Position numbers and translations under genes: made by a program | Shown: positions 17,664 through 25,394 of the stretch, piece by piece | Numbering within the stretch: position 1 is the stretch's first letter | Layout of the letters: the number at the start of each line of letters is the position of its first letter | DNA from: Agromyces sp. Soil535 | GTDB lineage: Bacteria; Actinomycetota; Actinomycetes; Actinomycetales; Microbacteriaceae | DNA: 64,000 nt | Reading direction: 5' to 3' | Assembly: GCF_001428255.1 (NCBI RefSeq) | Contig: NZ_LMRW01000005.1 | Coordinates: forward strand, 341 to 64,340 | Notes under the pieces: generated by a model | Database searches by the model: none | The model's input: only the letters and a program-made list of their open reading frames with translations | Told to the model about the DNA's origin: nothing

Positions 17664-19098
17664 CGATGGGCCTCTCTTCCGGTCGTCTGAACAGTTGGCG
17701 GCGTTGCGCTGCGGCGAGGGCTGCCGCGAGCGTGACGGTGCCGACGCGGCCCATCAACATGGTGGCCGCCATGACGTAGACCGCCGGGGGCGGGAGCTCT
17801 GCCGTGAGCCCGGTCGAGAGTCCGCAGGTGGCGAAGGCGGAGATGACGTCGAACAGCACGAAGTCGAGCGGCTGCTTCGTGATCTGCGTGATCGCGATGG
17901 AGGAGACCGCGACGATAGTCGCCCCCCACAGCACGACGCTGACCGCGAGGCGAAGGATGTCGCGCGGGATCCGGCGGCCGAACGCCTCCATCGCAGGAGC
18001 GCCCCGAGCCTCGGCGAACGCGGCGAGGAACAGCACGGCGAGCGTGGTCACCTTGATGCCGCCCGCGGTCGACGCCGATCCGCCGCCGACGAACATGAGC
18101 ATGTCGGTGACGAGAAGGCTCGACCCGTTGAGGTCGGCCATGTCGACGGTCGCGAAGCCGCCCGAACGGGTCATCACCGACATGAACATGGACTCGAATA
18201 TCGTCCTGCCGGCATCCAGCTGCCCGTAGGTCTTCGGATTGTTGAACTCGAGGAGCAGGAAGGCGGCAGCGCCCAGGACCAAGAGGATGGTCGTCGTCGC
18301 GAGCGTGAGCTTCACGTGCACGCTCCAACGGCGCGGATGCCGCCACGAGCGGGCGAGCGTGAAGATCACCGGGAAGCCCAGGCTTCCGAGGAAGACGCCG
18401 ATCATCATCATGGTCAGCATCCAGAAGTCCGTCTGGAACGGCTCCAGGCCACCGGGATTCGGGCTGAACCCCGTGTTCGTGAAGGCCATCGCCGAGTAGT
18501 AGAAGCTGTACCAGACCGAGAGGAGCGGGTCGTACCCGGCGGCGAGGAAGCTCGGGATCATCGCCACCGCGATCACGACCTCGATGACGAGCGCGCTGAT
18601 CGCGACCGTGACCAGTAGGCCGCCCACCTCGCCGAGCCGTACCGCCTGCCGTTCCGCCACCGGTCCGACATGGATGCGCGACGGGTTCGTGTCGCTCGCG
18701 GCGAGCAGCCTCGCGCGCAGTCCGAGACGTCGCGAGATCACGAGGCCCAGGATCGACGCGAGCGTGAGCACGCCGATGCCGCCGATGTTCACGCCGATGA
18801 ACACGAGGGCGTTTCCGAACGGCGACCAGTGCGTCGCCATGTCGACGGTGGCGAGGCCGGTCACGCAGATGACAGACACCGCGGTGAACAGCGCGTCGTA
18901 CAGCGGGGTGCCCGAGCCCTCACCGGCTCGCGAGATCGGCAGCGAGAACAGCAGCGTGAAGAGCAGCACGAGGCCGGCGAAGACGAGGATCGCGAATCGG
19001 GAGGGCGAGCTGCGCACCAGCCCGTCGAGCGCGTCGCGGAGCCGGGCGATCCATGAACGCGGCGACATCCCGCGCTGTCGCACCGGTTGTGCCGCCAT
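17656..19098 (-). CDS. TrkH/KtrB-type potassium transporter, membrane subunit
   Basis: Potassium-translocating subunit of a low-affinity uptake system. It has 480 residues with repeated helix-loop-helix units and filter-like glycines in SVICVTGLATVD, AFTNTGFSPN, MTRSGGFATVD and FATCGLSTG. The start is preceded by TTGAGGGGG. With the kdp cluster upstream, the window holds both an inducible high-affinity and a constitutive-type potassium system. Confidence 0.9.
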   Translation of the reverse strand: MAAQPVRQRGMSPRSWIARLRDALDGLVRSSPSRFAILVFAGLVLLFTLLFSLPISRAGEGSGTPLYDALFTAVSVICVTGLATVDMATHWSPFGNALVFIGVNIGGIGVLTLASILGLVISRRLGLRARLLAASDTNPSRIHVGPVAERQAVRLGEVGGLLVTVAISALVIEVVIAVAMIPSFLAAGYDPLLSVWYSFYYSAMAFTNTGFSPNPGGLEPFQTDFWMLTMMMIGVFLGSLGFPVIFTLARSWRHPRRWSVHVKLTLATTTILLVLGAAAFLLLEFNNPKTYGQLDAGRTIFESMFMSVMTRSGGFATVDMADLNGSSLLVTDMLMFVGGGSASTAGGIKVTTLAVLFLAAFAEARGAPAMEAFGRRIPRDILRLAVSVVLWGATIVAVSSIAITQITKQPLDFVLFDVISAFATCGLSTGLTAELPPPAVYVMAATMLMGRVGTVTLAAALAAAQRRQLFRRPEERPIVG

Positions 19099-19159
19099 CT
19101 GACCCCCTCAACGTGCCCCCGCCAACGCGTGAGTCATGGTACTCCTCGCCGGGAATGAC

Positions 19160-19165
19160 TACCCT
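19160..19165 (+). promoter_or_regulatory. -10 TACCCT, leaderless-type promoter
   Basis: TACCCT ends 6 nt before the ATG of the ArsR-type gene at 19172. Confidence 0.45.
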
Positions 19166-19171
19166 TGACGC

Positions 19172-19612
19172 ATGGCGGACATCTTCGACGTGGTGGCGGA
19201 CACGACCCGGCGCGACATCCTCGGGGTCCTCCTCGAGCGTGAGAGTTCCGCGCCCGAGTCCCAAGGCGAGATCAGCGTCTCCGAGATCGTCTCGATCCTC
19301 GGCCTCAGCCAGCCCACCGTCTCCAAGCACCTCAAGGTGCTGCGCGAGGCGGGCCTCGTCGGCGTGCGCGAGGAGGGGCAGCACCGCTACTACCACCTCG
19401 ACCGCGGGCCCCTGGAGGTGCTCGAGGACTGGCTCATCCCCTTCGTGTCGTCGGAGGCTGCAGCGGATGCCGCGACCCTCGCCGGCGCCGAGGCGGCCTC
19501 CGAGCCCGTGCTGAAGGAGGAGCAGCTCGCGCTGGCATCCGCGATCGGCAAGGCGTTCGCCGAGACGGCGCACCAGATGTCGGCGGCCGTCGGGCCGAAG
19601 AAGCGCAAGTAA
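19172..19612 (+). CDS. ArsR/SmtB-family transcriptional regulator
   Basis: A 146-residue winged-helix repressor-type protein. The helix-turn-helix lies at about 33-65 (VSEIVSILGLSQPTVSKHLKVLREAGLV) and the beta wing follows (REEGQHRYYHL). The C-terminal half is an Ala/Glu-rich helical tail. No cysteine metal-binding cluster is visible, so a metal-sensing role is not supported. It is divergent from the potassium transporter, 73 bp away, and could regulate it; this is inference from position only. Confidence 0.82.
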   Translation: MADIFDVVADTTRRDILGVLLERESSAPESQGEISVSEIVSILGLSQPTVSKHLKVLREAGLVGVREEGQHRYYHLDRGPLEVLEDWLIPFVSSEAAADAATLAGAEAASEPVLKEEQLALASAIGKAFAETAHQMSAAVGPKKRK

Positions 19613-19624
19613 CGGGCGCTACGC

Positions 19625-19661
19625 GGGTTTCGAGACGCGCCTCCGGCGCTCCTCGACCCGC
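19625..19661. repeat. REP-like element, family A
   Basis: gggtttcgagacgcg...ctcctcgacccg with palindromic ends and an inner GCGC stem. It fills the gap between convergent arsR-type and DUF1772 genes and could also serve as a transcription terminator. Confidence 0.6.
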
Positions 19662-20150
19662 TCAGTGACTCGCCACGAGGGCGAGCACGAATCCCACGCA
19701 CGCGAGCGCCGACGTCAGCGTGCGAACGTGGTTCCATGCCTGCCAGCCCGGGCGGAACGCCGTCCATGCGGCGGCAAGGGCGTCGGCATCCGTCTCCGAC
19801 GTGGCGGCGAGCCGGTTGTTGCGGGGCACGTTCGCCCCGCCCGTGACGCCGATGGCCCCGACGAGGTAGACGACGGATGCCGCGACCGCCCACCATGCGC
19901 CGCCGCCGAGCGGGCCGAGCAGCGCCAGCACGAAGAGCACCGCGGCCACGAGCCCGGTGCCGAACAGCGCCAGCATGAGCGGAGGGCGCACCGCCGTGAC
20001 GTTGATCTCGCGCATGGCCCGCGCGGCATCCGCTGCCGGCAGGCGGTCGAGGCCCTGGGTGACGAACCCGGAGAAGGCATAGAAGACCCCGGCCACGATG
20101 CCGGTGCCGAGGATCGCTGCCACGAGCAGGATGTCGATGAACAGGCTCAT
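19662..20150 (-). CDS. DUF1772 (anthrone-oxygenase-like) membrane protein
   Basis: A 162-residue integral membrane protein with four hydrophobic helices (about 5-27, 55-77, 81-103, 140-160). It has the DUF1772 features GVFYAFSGFV near the N-terminus and GANVPRNNRL after the third helix. The family is loosely tied to anthrone oxygenases, but most bacterial members have no known reaction. A CAGACT hexamer 6 nt before the ATG fits a weak leaderless promoter. Confidence 0.75.
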   Translation of the reverse strand: MSLFIDILLVAAILGTGIVAGVFYAFSGFVTQGLDRLPAADAARAMREINVTAVRPPLMLALFGTGLVAAVLFVLALLGPLGGGAWWAVAASVVYLVGAIGVTGGANVPRNNRLAATSETDADALAAAWTAFRPGWQAWNHVRTLTSALACVGFVLALVASH

Positions 20151-20156
20151 GCGGCC

Positions 20157-20162
20157 AGTCTG
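20157..20162 (-). promoter_or_regulatory. -10-like CAGACT before the DUF1772 gene
   Basis: On the minus strand CAGACT (one base off TAGACT) ends 6 nt before the ATG at 20150. Confidence 0.3.
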
Positions 20163-20175
20163 CCGTGCCCCGCCG

Positions 20176-20685
20176 TCAGCGGAGGGGTTTGATCATCTCG
20201 AGTTCGAGTCCGCCCGGCTCCAGCTCGTACTCGCGGCTGCGCCCGGTGAGCGTGAATCCGAGCTTCTCGTAGAAGCGGCGGGCGCGCGGATTGTCCTCGT
20301 GCACCTCGAGGCGCAGCGTGTCGCCGTACGCGCGCGCCCAGTCCTCCACGGCCTCCAGCAGGAGGCGCGTGACGCCGGCCGCGTCGCCCCGGTAGTCGGG
20401 TGCGACGTAGACGCCGACGAGCAGTGGGCCCGTCGCGGCATCCGGGAGGTACCCTCCCATGTGCCCCACCCAGCGGTCGCCGTCGATCGCCACGATCGAG
20501 GCCTGGCCCGGGGTCGTGCCGCGCGCGGCACGGAGGCGCCAGCCCGCCTCGTCGACGCGCAGGGCATGCTCGAGGGTCTCGGCGTAGGCGAGCGGATAGT
20601 CGCGCAGCATCTCGAGCCGGAGCGTGCGCACCGACGGCCAGTCGTCCTCGGTCGTGGTGCGGATGACGAGGTCGTGCGGGCGCAT
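20176..20685 (-). CDS. GNAT-family N-acetyltransferase
   Basis: Acetyl-CoA-dependent acyltransferase of 169 residues. GNAT landmarks are visible: motif A-type V-Y-V-A-P-D-Y-R-G-D-A-A-G-V-T-R-L-L and the late ARRFYEKLGFTLTG strand-helix. The start at 20685 is chosen over an in-frame ATG at 20703 because a TACGGT hexamer ends 6 nt upstream, the spacing seen for many genes here. The substrate is unknown. Confidence 0.85.
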   Translation of the reverse strand: MRPHDLVIRTTTEDDWPSVRTLRLEMLRDYPLAYAETLEHALRVDEAGWRLRAARGTTPGQASIVAIDGDRWVGHMGGYLPDAATGPLLVGVYVAPDYRGDAAGVTRLLLEAVEDWARAYGDTLRLEVHEDNPRARRFYEKLGFTLTGRSREYELEPGGLELEMIKPLR

Positions 20686-20691
20686 CCCTCG

Positions 20692-20697
20692 ACCGTA
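20692..20697 (-). promoter_or_regulatory. -10 TACGGT, leaderless-type promoter
   Basis: Ends 6 nt before the ATG of the GNAT gene at 20685 on the minus strand. It lies inside the longer alternative reading from 20703, which argues for the shorter protein. Confidence 0.45.
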
Positions 20698-20743
20698 ACG
20701 CATCGGCGCGATCCGATCGCATGGGCGCCCCCGGCGGATCCGC

Positions 20744-20749
20744 TAGACT
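20744..20749 (+). promoter_or_regulatory. -10 TAGACT for the bS22 gene
   Basis: TAGACT in ccgctagactatccc lies about 68 bp before the bS22 start codon. This gene therefore has a real 5' leader, with GTGAGG as ribosome-binding site, unlike the leaderless genes nearby. Confidence 0.45.
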
Positions 20750-20816
20750 ATCCCGAGGCTTTCCGGCCTCTGGCTGCGGCACGCGCGGCCGACTCGATCT
20801 TTTCTGTGAGGTTTCG

Positions 20817-20915
20817 ATGGGTTCCGTCATCAAGAAGCGCCGCAAGCGCATGGCGAAGAAGAAGCACCGCAAGCTGCTTCGCAAGACGCGTCACCAGCGT
20901 CGCAACAAGAAGTAG
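20817..20915 (+). CDS. small ribosomal protein bS22 (AURKAIP1/COX24 domain)
   Basis: A 32-residue, extremely Lys/Arg-rich protein starting MGSVIKKRRKRM and continuing with KKKHRKLL and a KTRHQRRNKK tail. This matches the tiny actinobacterial protein found in mycobacterial ribosome structures near the decoding centre and called bS22, which shares the AURKAIP1/COX24 signature. The ATG at 20817 has a GTGAGG ribosome-binding site. A strong terminator hairpin follows 21 nt after the stop, so the gene is a single transcription unit. Confidence 0.85.
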   Translation: MGSVIKKRRKRMAKKKHRKLLRKTRHQRRNKK

Positions 20916-20936
20916 TCGTCCCGCACGACCGGCAGA

Positions 20937-20965
20937 GCGTCAGGCCCTGGTGGCCTGGCGCTTTT
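20937..20965 (+). terminator. rho-independent terminator after bS22
   Basis: GCGTCAGGCC and GGCCTGGCGC form a 10-bp stem (one G-U pair) around a 5-nt loop and are followed by TTTT. Confidence 0.75.
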
Positions 20966-21040
20966 CGCTGTGTCCGCAGTTCGGCGTCCGGGCGGTCGCG
21001 CCGGCGCCGTCGGGCGGGCCGCCGGTTTGCGCCACGTGCG

Positions 21041-21046
21041 TAGGCT
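21041..21046 (+). promoter_or_regulatory. -10 TAGGCT, leaderless-type promoter
   Basis: Ends 7 nt before the GTG start of the glutaredoxin-like gene. Confidence 0.5.
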
Positions 21047-21053
21047 GGAACAC

Positions 21054-21323
21054 GTGACCCGCGACATCCGCCTGACCCTCGTCGGAAAGCCCGGCTGCCA
21101 CCTCTGCGACGATGCACGTGAGGTGGTGCAGGCCGTGGTCGCCGATGTCGAGGCGATGGATGCCGCACCGCGCATCCTGTTCGATGAGCGCTCGATCCTC
21201 GACGACGAGGCGCTCGCCGCACGGTACGCCGAGGAGATCCCCGTGCTGCTCATCGACGGGCGCGTGCACAACTACTGGCGCATCGACCCGGTGCGGCTGA
21301 AGACGGCGCTGCTCGCCGGCTGA
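21054..21323 (+). CDS. glutaredoxin-family (DUF836-like) thiol protein
   Basis: An 89-residue thioredoxin-fold protein with a redox-type motif C-H-L-C in GKPGCHLCDDAREVV and the cis-proline strand IPVLLIDGR. The likely role is thiol-disulfide exchange; the partner is unknown. The GTG start at 21054 is set by the -10 hexamer 7 nt upstream. Confidence 0.8.
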   Translation: MTRDIRLTLVGKPGCHLCDDAREVVQAVVADVEAMDAAPRILFDERSILDDEALAARYAEEIPVLLIDGRVHNYWRIDPVRLKTALLAG

Positions 21324-21395
21324 CCCGCGCGTCCGCGGGGCTTCGAACGGAATCACCCTGTTGCCGCACGCGGCATCCAGGCGTTGACTGTGCGC

Positions 21396-22952
21396 ATGAC
21401 CTCGCTCTGGGCGGCCATGACCGTCGACGAGTCCGCAACCGCACCGAGCGCGCCCGGCGCAGCCGCCGCCGCGCTCCCCGGCGAACGCTTCGACGTCGCC
21501 GTCGTCGGCGCCGGCATCACGGGACTCGCGACCGCGCTCATCCTCGTTCGCGACGGGCTCCGCGTCGTGGTCGTCGAGGCGGAGCGGGTCGCCGCCCTCG
21601 CCACCGGCCTGAACACGGGCAAGGCGACCGTACTGCAGGGGGCGATGCTGCAGCGCATCCGCCGAAGCCACTCGGCTCGGGTCGTGCAGGGCTATGTCGA
21701 CGCGAACCTCGAGGGACTCCGCTGGATCGCCGAGTTCGCCCGGCAGCACGGCGTGCCCGTGTCGGAGGAGACGGCTTACAGCTACGCCGCGTCCGATGCC
21801 GGCCTGCAGCTCGTCGAGCGCGAGTTCGACGCGGCGCGCGAGGCCGGGCTTCCCGTCGAGTGGGTCGACCGGATGCCGGTGTCGTTCCCGTTCGCCGGCG
21901 CCGTCGCCTTGCCCGGCCAGCTCGGGCTCGACCCCTATCGGCTCGCCCTGGCGATGGCCCGCGCGTTCGTCGACGAGGGCGGGGTGCTCCTCGAGGGCAT
22001 GCGCGTCGAGGACGTGCAGGCGTCACTCCCCGTCGGACTCCGAACGCCGAACGGAACCATCCGGGCGGACGCCGTGGTCGTCGCGACCGCCGCGCCGATG
22101 CTGCTGCGCGGCCTGTACTTCGCCAAGACCCGAGCGCTGCGCTCCCACCTCACGTCGTTCAGGGTCGAGGACGCTCCGCCGCCCGGCCTGTTCATCACCG
22201 TCGACATGCCGACCCGTTCGCTGCGGACGACCCCCGACCCCGATGCGGACGTGCCGCCGTTGCTGCTCGTCGGCGGCAACGGGCACCCGGTCGGCGGAGC
22301 CCCGTCGACCGAGGCGAGGGTGCGCGACCTCATCGGATGGACGGAACGGTACTTCCCCGGCGCCGAGCTCACGCATCGCTGGGCTGCGCAGGACTACGAG
22401 TCGGTGAATCTCGTGCCCTTCGTCGGCCGGATGCCGCGCGGTCTCGGCCGGGTGTGGATCGCGACCGGCTATGCGAAGTGGGGGCTCACGAACGGCGTGG
22501 CCGCGGCCTTGCGCATCTCGGACGAGATCCTCGGCGTGCCGTGGCGCGACCAGCGTGAGTGGGTCCGCGTGCTCGGCACTCGGTCGACGATGCCCGCCGA
22601 CCTTGCGCGCGGCGCCGCCGAGGGGGCGCGGGTGGCCCGGACGTTGGCGGTCGGGTGGGCGTCGGCGCAGGCGCATCCGGCCCCCGCGAAGGCCCCGGCG
22701 GAGGGGCAGGGCGTCGTGGTGTCCCGCGGCGGCGTGCCGTACGGCGTGTCCACGGTGGACGGACGGACCTGCGCCGTTCGCGCGGTGTGCACGCACCTCG
22801 GCGGGGTGGTGCGCTGGAACGACGGCGAGAAGACGTGGGACTGCCCGCTGCACGGTTCCCGGTTCGAGGCATCCGGGCACCGCATCGAAGGCCCCGCGGT
22901 GCACGACCTGCCGCAGGAGCCGCGGGTCCCCGATGGCCCGTCGGTCGAGTAG
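21396..22952 (+). CDS. FAD-dependent oxidoreductase with C-terminal Rieske domain
   Basis: A 518-residue two-domain enzyme. The DAO-type FAD domain begins with VAVVGAGITGLATAL and continues to about residue 390. A Rieske [2Fe-2S] domain at about 435-510 has CTHLGG and CPLHGSRF, the four cluster ligands. This fusion is common among bacterial amine/amino-acid oxidase-like proteins of uncertain substrate. ATG 21396 gives the usual MTSLW start; ATG 21417 is an alternative. The stop codon TAG lies in a GGTCGAGTAG word that is half of a repeat family found elsewhere here, so the last residues may have been set by a repeat insertion. Confidence 0.85.
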   Translation: MTSLWAAMTVDESATAPSAPGAAAAALPGERFDVAVVGAGITGLATALILVRDGLRVVVVEAERVAALATGLNTGKATVLQGAMLQRIRRSHSARVVQGYVDANLEGLRWIAEFARQHGVPVSEETAYSYAASDAGLQLVEREFDAAREAGLPVEWVDRMPVSFPFAGAVALPGQLGLDPYRLALAMARAFVDEGGVLLEGMRVEDVQASLPVGLRTPNGTIRADAVVVATAAPMLLRGLYFAKTRALRSHLTSFRVEDAPPPGLFITVDMPTRSLRTTPDPDADVPPLLLVGGNGHPVGGAPSTEARVRDLIGWTERYFPGAELTHRWAAQDYESVNLVPFVGRMPRGLGRVWIATGYAKWGLTNGVAAALRISDEILGVPWRDQREWVRVLGTRSTMPADLARGAAEGARVARTLAVGWASAQAHPAPAKAPAEGQGVVVSRGGVPYGVSTVDGRTCAVRAVCTHLGGVVRWNDGEKTWDCPLHGSRFEASGHRIEGPAVHDLPQEPRVPDGPSVE

Positions 22953-22970
22953 CCAGCCGGACCGCCCGTC

Positions 22971-23004
22971 GGTCAGTAGCAGGCGCAGCCGGCGTATCGA
23001 GACC
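22971..23004. repeat. REP-like element, family B
   Basis: ggtcagta...gtatcgagacc, a degenerate copy of the same family as 48293-48326. It lies between the convergent FAD/Rieske and formylglycine-enzyme genes. A further half-word GGTCGAGTAG at 22943-22952 supplies the stop of the upstream gene. Confidence 0.5.
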
Positions 23005-23013
23005 CGCTCCGAC

Positions 23014-23934
23014 TCAGCCGACGTCGCCCACGCAGCGGAACCCGATGTGCGTGGTCGCCGTGTCGTCGGCCTGCGGCGAACGGGCCGACGGTCGGTAGCG
23101 CAGGCAGTACTCGGGGGAGCAGAGGTGCGACCCGCCCTTGAGCACCCGCCGCGGGATGCGGGAGCCGGGCTCTGCGGACGCCGCAGCGAGCAGGTTCTCG
23201 CGGGCGCCCGCGTCGACCGCCACCTGGCCGGGCACCTCGTGCCGCGGCGTGTAGAAGTCGGTGGTCCACTCCCACACGTTCCCGGTGACGTCGTAGAGGC
23301 CGTAGCCGTTCGGTGGGAACGTCATGACGGGCGACGTGCCGACCCAGCCCTCGGCGCCGGTGTTGTCGTACGGGAACCGCCCCTGCCACTGGTTCACCAT
23401 GAGCCGGCCGCCGGGCCGCTCCTCGTCGCCCCAGGCGAACCGCGCCCCGTCGAGGCCCCCGCGCGCGGCGTACTCGAACTCGGCCTCGGTCGGGAGCCGC
23501 TTGCCGACCCAGGCCGCGTACGCCGAGGCATCCTCGAGGCTGACCTGCACCACCGGATGCCCCGGCTTGTCGTCGATCGAAGACTCGGGCCCGAACGGAT
23601 GCCGCCAGCTCGCGCCGGCGCCCCACCGCCACCACTGCCGCCAGTCGCGCAGGTCGACGGGGCCGGCCGTCGGCGTGAACACCAGGCCGCCTGGCACCAG
23701 GTCGGACGGATCCACTCCGGGGAAATCCGTCGGATCGAGGGGGCGCTCTGCCACCGTCGCGTACCCCGTGGCCTCGACGAACGCGGCGAACTGCTCATTG
23801 GTGACGGGGTGCATGTCGATCTCGAACGCGCCGACGGTGCGCTCGTGCACGGGCGTCTCGTCGGGGTAGAACTCGCTCGAACCCATGCGGAACGTGCCGC
23901 CGTCGAGGCGCACCATGCGTGTGGTTCCCGTCAC
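23014..23934 (-). CDS. formylglycine-generating enzyme (SUMF1 family)
   Basis: Oxidises the cysteine of CxPxR motifs in sulfatases to C-alpha-formylglycine. The 306-residue length matches actinobacterial FGE. The catalytic and copper-binding cysteines are C272 and C277 in GGSHLCSPEYCLRYRPSAR, preceded by the family motifs GGTFRMGS, LPTEAEFEYAARGG and GNVWEW. EgtB-type members lack the paired cysteines, so FGE is favoured. The likely client in this window is the arylsulfatase at 2968-5322 (CSPTR). The GTG start is 6 nt after a TAGGCT hexamer. Confidence 0.9.
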   Translation of the reverse strand: MTGTTRMVRLDGGTFRMGSSEFYPDETPVHERTVGAFEIDMHPVTNEQFAAFVEATGYATVAERPLDPTDFPGVDPSDLVPGGLVFTPTAGPVDLRDWRQWWRWGAGASWRHPFGPESSIDDKPGHPVVQVSLEDASAYAAWVGKRLPTEAEFEYAARGGLDGARFAWGDEERPGGRLMVNQWQGRFPYDNTGAEGWVGTSPVMTFPPNGYGLYDVTGNVWEWTTDFYTPRHEVPGQVAVDAGARENLLAAASAEPGSRIPRRVLKGGSHLCSPEYCLRYRPSARSPQADDTATTHIGFRCVGDVG

Positions 23935-23940
23935 GCTCCG

Positions 23941-23946
23941 AGCCTA
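23941..23946 (-). promoter_or_regulatory. -10 TAGGCT, leaderless-type promoter
   Basis: Ends 6 nt before the GTG start of the formylglycine-generating enzyme at 23934. Confidence 0.5.
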
Positions 23947-23959
23947 CGCGGCTGGGCGG

Positions 23960-25303
23960 CTACGGGAGGAGGCGCGTCGGGCCGCGGAACAGGTAGGTCG
24001 TCTCGCGGATGGAGTGCTCGTCGAGCATGAGCATGAGCACGCGGGCGAGGCCCATGCCGAAGCCGCCGTGGGGCGGCACGCCGTAGCGGAAGAAGTCGAG
24101 GTAGAACTCGAGCTCCTCGGGGTCGAGCCCCTTCTCCTTCGCCTGCTCGACGAGCACGTCGATGCGGTGCTCGCGCTGGGCGCCCGTCGAGATCTCGACG
24201 CCGTTGTAGATGAGGTCGTAGCTGTTGGTGAGGGTCGGGTCCTCGGGGTGGCGCATGTGGTAGAACGGCCGCAGGTTGATGTCCCAGTCCGTGAGGAACA
24301 CGAAGTCGTGACCGTAGGTCTCGCGCACGTATGCGGAGATCTGACGCTCGCCCTCGGGGTCGATGTCCGCGTCGTCGCGCGGGATGACGTAGCCGCGGAC
24401 GGCGACGATCTGCTTGGCCTCTTCGAGCGGGATGCGCGGGAACGGCAGCGTCGGCACCTGGAGCTCGATGCCGAAGAGCTCGGCGATCTCGGCGCCGTGC
24501 TTCTCCTTCACCGCGGTGAAGCCCGCGACGAGGAGCTCCTCGTGCATCTTCATGACGTCTTCGTGCGAGTCGACCCAGCTGATCTCGGCGTCGATCGACG
24601 TGAACTCCGTCGCGTGCCGAGAGGTGAACGAGGGGTCGGCGCGGAACGCGGGGCCGACCTCGAAGATCTTGCCGAAGCCGGCGGGCTGCGCCATCTGCTT
24701 GAAGAACTGCGGGCTCTGGGCGAGGTACGCCGTGCCCTCGAAATAGCCGACCTCGAACAGCTCGGCGCGAGACTCGGAGGCGCTCGCCATGAGCTTCGGG
24801 GTCTGGATCTCGACGAAGTCGCGTTCGACCCAGTACGTACGCAACGCGTGCAGGAACGTGGTCTGGATGCGGAAGATCAGGTTCTGCTTCGGATGCCGCA
24901 GGTCGAGGAAGCGCCAGTCCATGCGCTTGTCGAGGCTCGAGTCGGCTGCGATCGGGATCTCGAGTGCCTCGGAGACGACGTCGAGCGAGCCGATCTTCAC
25001 CTCGAGGCCGCCGAGCTTGACGCGCTCGTCGTGCTTCAGTTCGCCGGTCACGCTGATGAACGTGCCGTGCGTGAGCGCCGAGATGGACTCGGTCATGGCC
25101 AGCGCTTCGGCGGCTCCGACGCTGACGCCCTCGGGGTCGAGCTCGCGGGTCGCGGGGTTCACGAGCTGCACCGCGCCGGACTCGTCGCGCAGGATGACGA
25201 ACTGCACCTTCTTCTGATCGCGCACGGTCTCGACCCATCCTGCGACGGTGACGGGACCGTCGGGGAGCGCGGCGAGCTGCTTGACGAGGGTGCGGTTGTT
25301 CAC
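23960..25303 (-). CDS. aspS: aspartate--tRNA(Asp/Asn) ligase, archaeal-type
   Basis: Class II aminoacyl-tRNA synthetase of 447 residues with an N-terminal OB-fold anticodon-binding domain (VTVAGWVETVRDQKKVQFVILRD) and a catalytic domain containing FLDLRHP, SPQFFKQM, EVGPAFRAD and the C-terminal motif 3 GGFGMGLARVLM. It is short and lacks the roughly 130-residue GAD insert of ordinary bacterial AspRS, as in archaeal-type, often nondiscriminating, enzymes. Such an enzyme usually works with an amidotransferase; gatCAB is not in view. GTG 25303 is preceded at 8 nt by TAGGAT. Confidence 0.9.
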   Translation of the reverse strand: MNNRTLVKQLAALPDGPVTVAGWVETVRDQKKVQFVILRDESGAVQLVNPATRELDPEGVSVGAAEALAMTESISALTHGTFISVTGELKHDERVKLGGLEVKIGSLDVVSEALEIPIAADSSLDKRMDWRFLDLRHPKQNLIFRIQTTFLHALRTYWVERDFVEIQTPKLMASASESRAELFEVGYFEGTAYLAQSPQFFKQMAQPAGFGKIFEVGPAFRADPSFTSRHATEFTSIDAEISWVDSHEDVMKMHEELLVAGFTAVKEKHGAEIAELFGIELQVPTLPFPRIPLEEAKQIVAVRGYVIPRDDADIDPEGERQISAYVRETYGHDFVFLTDWDINLRPFYHMRHPEDPTLTNSYDLIYNGVEISTGAQREHRIDVLVEQAKEKGLDPEELEFYLDFFRYGVPPHGGFGMGLARVLMLMLDEHSIRETTYLFRGPTRLLP

Positions 25304-25311
25304 GATCGACC

Positions 25312-25317
25312 ATCCTA
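25312..25317 (-). promoter_or_regulatory. -10 TAGGAT for aspS
   Basis: Ends 8 nt before the GTG start at 25303 on the minus strand; the transcript would have a very short leader or none. Confidence 0.45.
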
Positions 25318-25394
25318 CCGGCGCGCCCTCGCGCGCCTGCCGGTACGATCGCGAGCAGTGCGGCTTGTGGGGGCGCAGGGGAGGGAGCGGGCGT

